NCBI GenBank assembly: GCA_964036045.1
Contig: OZ038384.1
Span: 49,080,843 to 49,144,842 of the forward strand
Direction: 5' to 3'
DNA length: 64,000 bases
Source of the DNA: Eutreptiella sp. 'Long Island Sound 2002'
Lineage: Eukaryota; Euglenozoa; Euglenophyceae; Eutreptiales; Eutreptiaceae
Shown here: positions 54,267 through 64,000 of the stretch, piece after piece
Layout: every line of letters starts with the position of its first letter
Numbering within the stretch: the first letter of the stretch is position 1
The notes under the pieces: model-generated
Seen by the model: only the letters and a program-made list of their open reading frames with translations
What the model was told of the DNA's origin: nothing
Databases searched by the model: none
Made by a program: the position numbers and the translations under genes

Positions 54267-57200
54267 CGGAGACGCTCTGGTGGCACCCAAGACCTGGTGT
54301 TTTGGGTACGTATCCGACTAGGGGGACGTGAATACCTGGGGGTATTGGACACTGGCGCCACCATATCTATAGTGGCCAAGAAAATTTTACCTTGTGTGAG
54401 CCTGAAGAACACCATGACCACCGCTGCTATACGCATGGGGGATGGACATGTGGTGCACAGCTGCGGGGACTGTGAAGTGGAGGTACCTATGGGCTCCCGG
54501 ACTATCGCCCATCGGTTCTATGTGATGGACACTGAGGCCTTCGACTTTGTACTGGGGACTGACTCCTTCGTACAGCACTCCCAGATACAATCCCTGACGC
54601 TGCAAGCGCCCTACCTCCTCTACGTGGACCACGGCAGTGGCAGAGAGTCTGTGCCACTGGAGCAGTCGGAACATACCTCGAGTTACCTGAGGCTATGGAA
54701 GGAGGAGCCCTCGAACATGATGGCGGCCTCCAAAACTGAGGACTATCAACTATTGGGGGAAGTCCTAGACCAAGGTCTGAAGGAGTTGGGTTACTCTCGA
54801 GAAGACCTGAGTGTGGAGTTGTTCGCCAGCGACAAGCAGCATGTACTGGACCTTTACTGCAGCAAGGGGATGAACTGCAGCTACAAATTTTACTGGCCCT
54901 CTTTCGGGATGGCCTACGGGAACCCCAGGTTCAGTGAACTGGGGAAGGTGCTGACCACGGTGGCCTTGGAACGTTCCCGTATGGTCCTGTGTTCCCCCGA
55001 TTGGGGAGCCCATGGGGGCAACGAATACTGGCGAAACCTCCTGGAAACGCTGACTATCAGCTCTGTTCGTTTGCCTGATGAGGCCATCTACGTGCCTCTG
55101 GGACGCAAGACGCCTATTGGGAAGCCCGGATGGGGGAGTATGCTCAGCGTGGTGGACGGAGGTCCTACCTCCATTCCCTGGGAGGATCTGGACCAGACTC
55201 GGGTCCAGGCTATACAACGAGAAAGTGATGGACTCGCCTTGGGTGACTTGAAGGATCGCCTACGACCTCAAGATGCTGTTGAGACTACACCCGGAGAAGA
55301 TGAGTACGTCGTGACTGACACCAACACCCCCAACTCTCCCTGTCATGTACCTGTTCCTGATGGAGTCTCTGAGTGTGGACTATCTGAGCTACCTAGCTCT
55401 ATCCACTCAGATGACAAAACTGAGCACGACGCCTTCTTCGTGCAAACCTGTGTGGAGGAAGTGGAGAACGCCGAGTACGTCGCCCCACTAAAACCCCTAC
55501 TCTCCATGAGGGTGGAAGACCCCGTGGATGAAGAGCTGGACCCTAGATCCAGGCTCAGGGAGTATGTGGATTCCAAGAGGAAGTTGGTGGCGAAAAAGCT
55601 ATGCTACGCGAAGCCTACCCGCAGCTCATGGCCACTGAAGCAAGGACGTATGGGAGACCTATCCCAATTGAAGGAGGACCTCGAACAAAAGATCACCACC
55701 TGGCAAAGGGAGGTAGATCTTAAGCTCATGAAGAGCGTGTGGGGCGCCCATGTGAGGACCCCAGAGGAGGACGACCTCTTGGAGGAATGTGTATGTGAAC
55801 CCCCTCAAGCATGCCTATGTTGCCATCGTCCACCGGAGATGGTTGAACAAGACCTTCTATATGCCTACCAAGGGCTGAAGGACACTACCACGGGCGAAGA
55901 GTCAGTGGAGGACCACCTCCCGACGTCTATTACTCAGGGGGCAAGCAACTTACACTCTGACGAGGACCTGGAGGACAAGATCAAGATATTGGACCCGCGG
56001 GTACAGAAGCTTATAAGGACCTATCTGGAGGTGTTCGGAGAACTACCCCCTCCAGCCTCATGTGACAAGCTGGTACAGATGGACCTCAAGCTGAAACCAG
56101 AGTTCGTGGGTCACAAGATCCGGAGGAGACCCTATCCAGCTCCTAAAGAGCAGGCCGAAGAGATTGAGCGACAGATACAAGAGTGTATCGACGCTGACCT
56201 AGTCCTGGAGTACAAGGACGGGGACTACCCCCTACACTGCAGCCCCTGTTTCCTGGTGGCTAAACCTGGGTCTACAGCCAAACGGCTGGTAGTGGACTAC
56301 GGAGAGCTGAACAAGAAGACGCTGAACCACTCAGGGTCCATTCCCAATATGGAGTCTACCCTGGAGAAGATAGCCTCCTGCCGCTACAAGACCAAGATGG
56401 ACAAGAGGAGCGGATTCTGGCAAGTGGACCTGACGCCCAACGCACAGGAACTACTGGCCTTCATCACCCCTCAGGGGAGGGTGTTCAAGTGGAAGGTCAT
56501 GCCGTTTGGCGTGGCTAACGCACCCGCTCTGTTCCAAGAGCTGATGAACAAGATCTTGTCCATCCTACGAAGGAGACCTAAGGTGCAGGAGCTCATATCC
56601 CGTGGTGCCCAGATGGAGGCTCACATCGACGATGTATGACTCGGGACCAATACCCAGGAAGATCACCTAATACTCTTGGGTGAGTTCTTTGCGGTCTGCC
56701 AGGAGAACCAGACACGACTCAAGCTGGAGAAGTGTGAGTTCATGCAGGAGACCATGCAGTACCTGGGGTTTGACGTTGGCTATGGGTGGTGGACCCCAGC
56801 GGCCTCTAAGGCCAAACCCCTGATGGATGCCAAGGTACGACAGGAAGTCCCCAAGAAAGGACTTCATGATGTACGCAGTTTCATTGGGGCGTGCAACTTC
56901 TATCGCCGCCACATCAAAAACTTCACCTACACCAGCGGCGTTTTGACTGACTTGATCAAGAAGAGTACTACTTGGCGCTGGGGCCCACAAGAGCAACAAG
57001 CGTTTGACGAGCTCAAAGACAAGGTAGCCAACGCTAAGTGCTTGGGCGTGCTTAGGGCACAAGGGGGGATTATCCTGGTGACGGACGCCAGCAATGTGGG
57101 CGGTGGTGGAACGTTGTTCCAATGGCAAGCACTGGAGAAGGAGGAGTTCGACTCAGCCATTTCCCAATGGGGGACGGAAGGTCTCAAGCGAGATGGAACC

Positions 57201-59198
57201 CTCAAGCACAGCTACCCTGACGACAAGTGGGTCCTAGTACCTCTGGGCCACTGGAACTGGAAGTGGAACCAGGCCAGGGGGAACTACTCCACCTATGAGC
57301 AGGAATTGCTCGCGGGTATGCTGGTGCTATCCTCACAAGCACGACTGTTGGGGAGTAACCCTGTGGTCTGGCTGTGCGACCAAGAACCGGTTCGCAGTTT
57401 CCAGAAGGGTCCCCAACCTGAGAAGGCCAAGCTACGGCGCTGGTGGACCTACCTCAGGCAACTACGGCTGAAGGTACACCATATCCAGGGAGTGAAGAAC
57501 GAGTGTGCCGACTACATCAGCCGCAACAACTTCGACGCCCTGATTGGTGCCCGGTCTGAAGCGCTGGCTAAGGAGGCGTTCAGCCGTATGGACGTCCACT
57601 TGGACCTCAACATGACGATGATACGCCCCCTGGATGGACTCCAACAATCGGAGTACCTGAAGGAGTTTGGGGATATCTACAAGCGCCTGGAGAAACGCCT
57701 TGAACCCCTCCTGGTCAACCAGGACCAGTGGAAGAGGGACAAGAGCTACCTCTGGCACGAGGACCGCATCGTGGTGCCTAGTGACCGAGTCCCAGCGCTG
57801 CTGAAGTGGACCCATGAGTCCAGCGGTCATGTGGGTGCTGACCGTACCCTGAGGCTGTTCAAGCAGTGGTTCCACACTACGTGGACTGACGACCAACTGC
57901 GGAAAACCCTCCAGCCTATCGTGGACAAGTGCCCGTGCAGGTCCTGTAAACCAGGGGATATCAGGGACAGAGGTCTCTACCTGACCCTGCCCATCCCTCA
58001 CTGTGCTAACAGTGTTCTATACGTGGACTACACGGAGATGCCGAAGTTCGGGGGCTATGACTTCGCCCTCATGGTAACCTGTGGGTTGACCAGGTTTACC
58101 AGGGTGTTCCCCTGTACCAAGCACATTACCGGGGAGGAGACTATCAAGATACTCCTGGAGGAGTGGTTTTGTGTCTATGGGGCGCCCAAGGAGATCACCT
58201 CCGATGAGGACGTACGAGTACGCTCAGATACCGGTTGGTACAAGAGGGTCCTGAGATCCCTCAATGTTCAGGTGTCTACGGGGATTCCCTACTCGCACAC
58301 GAGCAACCCTCTATGTGAGCGACAGATCCGTGTCCTGAAGGAGAATGTTCGGATATGGTGCAAAACTGAACGCACCAGAGACTGGGTGAGACTACTCCCC
58401 GTCATATCCTTGATGATTAACTCCCAAGAGAGTTCAGCTACTGGCTACTCGCCCCATGAGCTATTCCTAGGGCGCCCGGCATGGTTCCTACATGCCCCCT
58501 ATCCAGAGGACACCCATTCTTCTGTGGGTGAATGGGTCCAAGAGCAACAAGCGAAGGTGGACAAGGCCAAGGCTATGCTCCAGAGAGTGAGGGAGCGTCA
58601 GTGGAACAAGAAGAACAAGCACCGAGTACCGGCCACCTACCAAGAGGGGGACTGGGTGCTGGTGCACCACAGTCGACTACCCGCCTGGCCACGCTCTACC
58701 AGCGATGACCCATACTTCGGGCCGTACAAGATTCTATCAGTGGATGGACACCGTATCACCGTGCGGTGTTCTCCCCGTCTAGGGGGGACCCTGGTGTGCG
58801 GTGCTCAACACCTGAAGCGCTGCTATGATCCTGAAGACCTCTGTGGGGAGGAGTGGGAGCTGAACGACGAGGAAATCGCCGCTCTGGACCTACAAGGGGC
58901 TGCCAGCCCTATGGAAGTTGAGGGCGAATTCCCCGACATGAACGCCGAGGAGATGGCCAAGGAGGGCTTCTACCTGGTGAAGTCTGTCCTACGCCACCGC
59001 TATCGCCAGGGTTGGCGCTTCCTCACCCTCTGGGAAGGGTTTGGAGTCGAAGAGGCCACCTGGGAGCCCTTCTCTGCATTTGTTCTACCTGAGGGACGCC
59101 TAAACTCAGTTCTGGTTGACTACTTGTCCCAGAACAACCTTGGTGAGTTGCTGAGGCTCGCTGAGACGCTTGCCTCCAAGACTAAAGCTAGGGACTGA
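54267..59198 (+). pseudogene. Element C Pol, one internal stop at the RT active site
   Basis: Protease has LDTGATISIV. The spacer domain reads YGNPRFS at 54918-54935. RT reads HIDDV at 56622-56636, then TGA at 56637-56639 where A has a Ser codon. The same frame continues to 59198. RNase H (TDASN, YEQELLAG, LCDQEPV, NECADYISR) is intact. So are the integrase motifs VDYTE, TSDEDVRVRS and NPLCERQIR and the C-terminal chromodomain (FYLVKSVLRHRY, TLWEGFG, ATWEPFSAF). Integrase zinc-finger cysteines read CPCRSC. Apart from the one TGA the frame is whole. Confidence 0.85.
54770..55200 (+). other. Spacer domain between protease and RT (element C), methyltransferase-like
   Basis: VELFAS, LYCS, FYW, NPRFS, MVLCSPDWG and EYWRNLLE appear in the same order as in A. 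The central NPPF is NPRF here, so catalysis may be lost in this copy or family. Confidence 0.45.
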
Positions 59199-61460
59199 AC
59201 CTTACCCTTACCTGCCAAAGCGTATGTGTGAGTCTACTATTCCTAAGGTCCTGAGAGCAAGCCGCAGAAGTGGTGTCCTAATTATACCCAAGTCTGCACG
59301 CTTGCTAAACCTGGAGGGTTGGCTTATTGATGCCACGGGGTACGCCCCGGGTCTCCCCTCCCCTAAGCGCCCAATTTCTGTGCTGGCGCAAAACCTTTGG
59401 GGAATACCCAGCGTACTAATCCAGGTATTGTTTTCCCTACCTATCGGTCTACTACAGGGAGGGGTGGCCAAAAGCTATGAAGGCATGAAGACGCCGTTTT
59501 GCTAAGTGGCCAAAACACTGACCTAACCACTGCCACAGCCCACCAACCCTGCTAAAATTGCAGGAAAGGGGTGGGACAGTGACACACGCACTACAGGTCC
59601 TACACACCCTACAGTGGCACCATCCTGGTGGGCGAGCACTGCTGCAACCGGCTCAAGCCCCCACTCAGGACTACCACTCCTACACGCACACTCTACTGGG
59701 TGTTGTTGAAGAACATGTCGTGGGTCCTAGTGACTCTCTTGTGAAGAAGACAAGAGAACACAGCGGGGCTAAGCAACTGTGGCCTAACAGGGGACGCCAC
59801 AACGCGTTTCCCCTGCTAGGGCTTGGAGGGAAGAGGTGCTCTTTTTGCGTGCACGGCGCAGATGTCGATGGAGTCGGACTCCCTGCTCTGCCACACGCAG
59901 AGACGGAGTTATCCGTTTGTGTGATCTGCGCCCTTGTTTAGCAGGGCATGAAAATAATGGTATGCTGCTGCACCAATCACCCTACCTGCCCACCTGTAAA
60001 GCAGAGGCAAATGAAGGGGCGTTTGCGGCGGAGGAACCAAGCCACTCTCCACGTATTATACGCTTCTCAGAGTGACCTATAATACACTGTCCGCAAACAC
60101 GCTGAAGAATCAGCTACCCCTGTCAAGCAAGCAAGCTTTAAGGGACTCCTCAGGTTCTCTTAAAGAACGTACCGAGGAGCCCCTGGGTAGCCTAAACAAG
60201 GTTTACCGTGCGCACTTCGCGTGGCCTACCCTTTAATGCGTGTGTGAATGCGCGAGCATGCACGACGGCGTTGGGCAAACCTGCCCATCTGACTCTCAAT
60301 CACGAACTCCACCAGGGGGTGGCCCCGCCTGGGCTTACTCACCTTACCTACCGCTGGAGAGAGAGAGCAAGTGGGCACGTGAGGGGCGCAAGCGAGAAAC
60401 GTCACTATGCACTTGTGTGTATGTCTAATCACCCTGATCTGACCTCTAATCATCTGCAATCTTTCTAATCCATCCCTCTATCGCGTTCTATCGTTGCTAG
60501 CGCTGCTACAAGACTCGTTCACGGAGACACGAGACGAGCAATGTGTATGCGGCATACGAGACGAGCATACCTGTAGTTTATACCTGATTCATTGAAGTCT
60601 TTTCGTTGATTTTCGAATTCTTGAATTTTTGATACTTCTATTAGTGTGGGTGGAATCTGTATGTTTTTTTATTAATGTGTGTCTCGTCATTTTCAAGACC
60701 ACGTGAGACATACGTTTATAATTCCATTATTTCCCCATTTTCCGGCGCTTCGCTAGGAGCCGCTCCTGCGCGCCGCCTTTTTATGCGTAGGAATTTCTTG
60801 ATTTAAAAAATCTAGAGATGACTATAAATTTTATAAAAATGTGCTTCTGATGCACAATTGGATTCTGCTCAGATGTGTTGTCTTAGAAAAATTCTAGGCC
60901 GTCATTTGACGGATTTTGATGTCGTCGCTTCGTTTTTGCGTGGATTCGTCCATAATTCTCCCATTCCTGCCTCTGCAGATACCCACGCGCAGCCTCGCTG
61001 AGTAGGCCGTGTTCGGGCCGAAACGCAGCAGCCTGGAGAGACTGAGCAGAACCCAAGACGCCACCAAGGGGCAATTTAATTTTTTTACGACTCCCTTCGC
61101 CCTAAGACAGGTCACAGGTCGCCAGCAGGTTCACGAGAACCCATGCGAGTGTGTATATTGTGTCTTGCATTGGGTTTGTGTCGCGCTGCGTCTTGGAGGG
61201 AGGGATGCACATGCACATGTTTTGGCATGCTCCCAAACTAACCCAACCAAGCCACAGGAGCCCCGGCAGCGCCATGAGCGCTGAGTCTTCTGTAGGAAAT
61301 GTTACAAACAGAGCAGCAAAAGAGCGCCAGCCATGGTGAGCGCCCATTTTTCTGTGTGAGAGAAACTATAGGTATTTTAAAGTAGATGTGGAAACCAAGG
61401 AAAGGCCCAGAAAAAAATCCCCTTTTCCTAAAATGCGACAGTGGTGGCCACCACAGCACA
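59199..61460 (+). other. Element C 3' untranslated region, structured
   Basis: About 2.3 kb without a convincing protein. It holds the GCGCC/GGCGC hairpin (59367-59389), the long nested hairpin (60019-60100) and the CTCCTC/GAGGAG hairpin (60146-60179), all matching A and B despite poor similarity elsewhere. Confidence 0.6.
60019..60179 (+). ncRNA. Conserved structured RNA element in 3' UTR, element C
   Basis: Outer stem GCGTTTGCGG (60019-60028) with CCGCAAACAC (60091-60100), one mismatch. The last pair is G-C where A has A-T, a compensatory change. Inner stem GTATTATA (60053-60060) with TATAATAC (60078-60085). The following hairpin has CTCCTC/GAGGAG and GTTCT/AGAAC. Confidence 0.55.
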
Positions 61461-61467
61461 AGGGGGG
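61461..61467 (+). promoter_or_regulatory. Element C polypurine tract
   Basis: AGGGGGG, preceded by ACA, directly before AGTAAG of the 3' LTR. Confidence 0.8.
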
Positions 61468-62253
61468 AGTAAGAAAAAGTGCTTTTCCATTGCTTTGAGG
61501 CATAATCTAGTTGTATTAGAGATGCACTGAGCATCCAGGCATTTCTATCTTAGTATTGGTCCCACCAAAACTGGTGATAACACATTTTGACCTATGGAAC
61601 CAAACACCCAATCAGGATATGGAGTGGACCCCTTAATCCCCTTTCAATGTGAGGCAAATCATCTTTTCCTGAGTTGACTGAGAACTGACATATCCAGGGC
61701 AGAGCCTATGAATTTATCTATGTTTTTCCATGAATTCTTAGCTATCCTAGTGGTATGCACCCTAGGGGGCTCGGCACCTCTTTTTGAGAGGTCCTGGGTT
61801 CAATTCCTGGTCAGCCTAGCTAAGTAGGAAGATCCCATGTGACATGGCAGTGACCTCATCGCCACATGCCCTGCCACCTCAGCACCAATGGGACCCAAAA
61901 CAAAGAGTGCACATCTCCTGAGATGGCACTATGGAGATAGAGTGACCATGGGGCAGTTTTCCTACTCTTTTCCAAAACATTTCAGCTATCTTTGTGAATA
62001 TGCATTCCGATTTGACCTGAGTTGCAGTTTCTGTGAATATCCAATCATCTTTCACTGTTTACACTGCAGCCCTTCATGCTTTGATCCTGATTCTCTTCTC
62101 CTTGCACACCTCTGGCTTGGGTTATCCTGGGGTTACTGTATTTCAACAAACAAAAGCTTTTCATCTCCAAAAACAAGCAGCAGGAAACCCTACACCAGCA
62201 GCAAGCAGCAGGAGAGACAAAAACACAGTGCTGAAACCACTATAAACTTTTCT
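61468..62253 (+). repeat. Element C 3' LTR
   Basis: 786 bp, equal in length to the 5' LTR. Followed by TGCAT and the rest of element B. Confidence 0.9.
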
Positions 62254-62258
62254 TGCAT
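62254..62258 (+). repeat. Target-site duplication of element C, right copy
   Basis: TGCAT, matching 50883-50887. Confidence 0.9.
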
Positions 62259-63188
62259 ATTCTAACCCTACGTGCGCGCTGCACGCTCCATTCGCATAGC
62301 ATACCTTTCATTCCTGTGTTGACCTGTGCAGCGCAAAGGAGATTAGCGCCCGAACCCCCAACGAACACAGCGTTGACAACCTCAACATTTTAACGAAACA
62401 ACCAACACGAACGCAATGCATGGGTGTGAGGTGACACTGGCATACCTGAGAGGTGTTTTGTCCACCTGCTCCGTGGTGTGAGTTGAATTTAAATACTTTT
62501 CTCTGAATTTTGTAAAAATTTTGATGTAACTGTGCAAAACTTTCCTTTAGAACCTTAAAAATCTACGGCTCATACCTTCTTTTTCAAAAGCCGTTTACGC
62601 TTGCGCAACCTTGTTTTTGAAGTCCGCTTCCTTTGCGCTTGTCTGCGACTTTGACTTTGCGATTTCCCGCGTGGTTTCGTCGATTTTTAACGATTTCACT
62701 TGCTAAATCGCAACCCCTTCCGCTAAACCGCAGGAATCACTCCCTGTTGGTTACATTTTCTATTTTTTCCAGCTCCTGGAGATTTGTGTCCTCCATTGGG
62801 AGTATTGCTCCGCCCTGGCCCTTGGTCAGGACGTTTACTAAAACGCTGTTTATACAGCGATAGCCATCCGCATTAGAGCGTTCGACTGTACCCTAGTGGG
62901 CAAGCACATGTGCTCTAGGGAGGGAGTCCTGGGTTCAAACCCCACTACCCCCAAAAATTTTCCAAAAGTTTTCGTCGCACGCCGGCGACTTTTGAGGAAT
63001 GCCCCATCCAAGGGACATCATTCACGGTACATTACACTGTTTTTCAAGGGTACCTACAGTGTGATAGGCTTCTATGAACTGATGAGGATGTTTTTGGTAA
63101 GTTTAATGCATTTTCTGAGGTAATTTCCGGAATATTTGAGCCTTTTTCCTTGGTCCTACTAGCTTAGCTAACTAGTACTCCAGGGGGG
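62259..63188 (+). other. Element B 3' untranslated region, right part
   Basis: It matches 38376-39312 of A, including the T-arm-like GGTTCAAACC sequence at about 62930 and the polypurine tract GGGGGG at 63183-63188. Confidence 0.75.
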
Positions 63189-63876
63189 AGTAAGAAAACG
63201 TCACTGCCATGTCTTTCTTGGAGGGCTTGATCCAGGCCAAGCCCCCCTTAAAAGCCTTTTGTTGATGCTAAGACAAACTTAAGTGTTTTTATCTCTCTTT
63301 TGAAGCCTAAAGTACACTTTCTCAAAGTAACTAGGGTTGTGACCCTAGCCCCCCCATGAAGTTCACCCCTACCACTCAACTGAGCGGAGGTACCTTCCTT
63401 CATGGGCATTTCATGCTTTAGGCCTTGGAGGTTAAGCCTAGTGGTCTCCCACCCCAGGACCCCTATACTCAATTGTTTCTACCACTTATTGTGGTCCTAC
63501 TTTGTAACTGTTTCTGAATTCAGTTGCTTGGCCAAGTCATTTTCCGTGTTGGCCTGACATCTATGCCCCACATTCCTAACCAGCACCATTTCACCCAAAA
63601 GAGTGCACATGAAGTGCCTAATGCTATCTTGGAGGCCTGAGTCAGTCCAATTTTCATATAAAATGTTTTGTATTATCCATTTGTGATTGAATCTTTGTGT
63701 ATAAACCTGCATTGTCTATCTGCAGCCCTTCTGTGTTACACTGGATTCCAAAACCAATCATTGATTCGATCCACATCCTGTTCTTGCTCTACTTGCTGCT
63801 TTGGTTTGGGTTTACAACTTCAAAACCTGCAGGATTTCATCAAAATATCTAGGGCATAAATCAAGGACATCTTTCT
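63189..63876 (+). repeat. Element B 3' LTR
   Basis: 688 bp. It differs from the 5' LTR mainly by a deletion of about 22 bp after TTCATGG (near 63404). Ends CATCTTTCT. Confidence 0.9.
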
Positions 63877-64000
63877 CGTACCTTCCCCTAGCCTCGGTAG
63901 CCGCCTTACCTGCACTAATTGGCCAGCGCCGTTTCCCAGGTCCCTTTTGACCTGTTTTTGAGGTCAGGAACAAGGTTCACGCCCACTTACAGCGTAGGTT
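63877..64000. other. Right flank, CGTAC duplication then unassigned sequence
   Basis: CGTAC (63877-63881) is the right target duplication of element B. The remaining 119 bp show no feature. Confidence 0.7.

Larger units (their letters stand above)
50888..62253 (+). mobile_element. Element C: second Ty3/gypsy chromodomain family, nested in B
   Basis: The LTRs at 50888-51673 and 61468-62253 are both 786 bp and start AGTAAGAAAAAGT like A and B, but are otherwise different. About 15 differences between them (around 2 per cent) suggest it is older than D. Gag (51774-54266) and pol (54267-59198) share one frame. The lesions I see are a TAG in gag, a TGA next to the RT catalytic motif and a damaged zinc knuckle. 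Confidence 0.9.
41580..63876 (+). mobile_element. Element B: Ty3/gypsy chromodomain retrotransposon, heavily damaged, hosting element C
   Basis: Same family as A. The 5' LTR is 41580-42290 (711 bp) and the 3' LTR is 63189-63876 (688 bp, with a deletion of about 22 bp near 63404). Flanks are perfect CGTAC duplications. The 3' untranslated region is interrupted at 50887 by element C and resumes at 62259. Without C it would be about 10.9 kb. Gag and pol carry several deletions and stops. Confidence 0.9.

Noticed and set aside
31804-56639. Reassigned stop codons in this organism
   Set aside because: Stops inside A and B pol occur where the sister copy has TGG or CGA, and the intact element D uses TAG only at the gag-pol boundary. 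Decay plus read-through explains the pattern better than a changed code.

Overview
The window is eukaryotic. It has spliced transposase genes, chromodomain Ty3/gypsy LTR retrotransposons with polypurine tracts and TATA boxes, a Mutator-like element and satellite arrays. I see no host housekeeping gene and no rRNA or true tRNA gene. The species cannot be named from this; a large, repeat-rich algal or plant-lineage genome would fit. Nearly all of the 64 kb is transposon inside transposon.

Left part (1-8.9 kb). A decayed pogo/Tigger-like transposase gene with two small introns (650-2578) is followed by a 21-bp minisatellite (3441-4674). A Mutator-like transposase pseudogene lies on the minus strand (5221-8539), and its reading frame carries an N-terminal ubiquitin-like segment. 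A 53-bp satellite array starts at about 8522.

Central nest (8.87-40.0 kb). Element E is a short non-autonomous LTR element with 0.95-kb LTRs and no transposon protein. Its 3' LTR is split by element D (11053-28231), a 17.2-kb chromovirus with identical-length 2944-bp LTRs, a 4-bp target duplication and uninterrupted gag and pol. Element A (28815-40023, 711-bp LTRs) sits at the junction between E and the satellite. The same 53-bp satellite resumes at 40024, so one array was interrupted by about 31 kb of insertions.

Right part (41.6-63.9 kb). Element B (41580-63876) is a second, more damaged copy of A's family, with target duplication CGTAC. Element C (50888-62253), a related family with 786-bp LTRs, is nested inside B's 3' region with target duplication TGCAT.

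How the genes work. Each complete retrotransposon encodes Gag, then in the same frame, after one stop codon, protease, a methyltransferase-like spacer domain, reverse transcriptase, RNase H, integrase and a chromodomain. A, B and C have an initiator-Met-tRNA-like primer site. D and E do not. Instead, each carries an 11-nt stretch directly after the motif GCAAGGATTC in its LTR that is exactly complementary to the 11 nt just downstream of its own LTR. The two 11-mers are unrelated to each other but each matches its own partner. This is the arrangement expected for Tf1-style self-priming and is the strongest candidate here for an undescribed system. Long 3' untranslated regions of A, B and C share hairpins across two families, and the LTR of C holds a tRNA-like cloverleaf.
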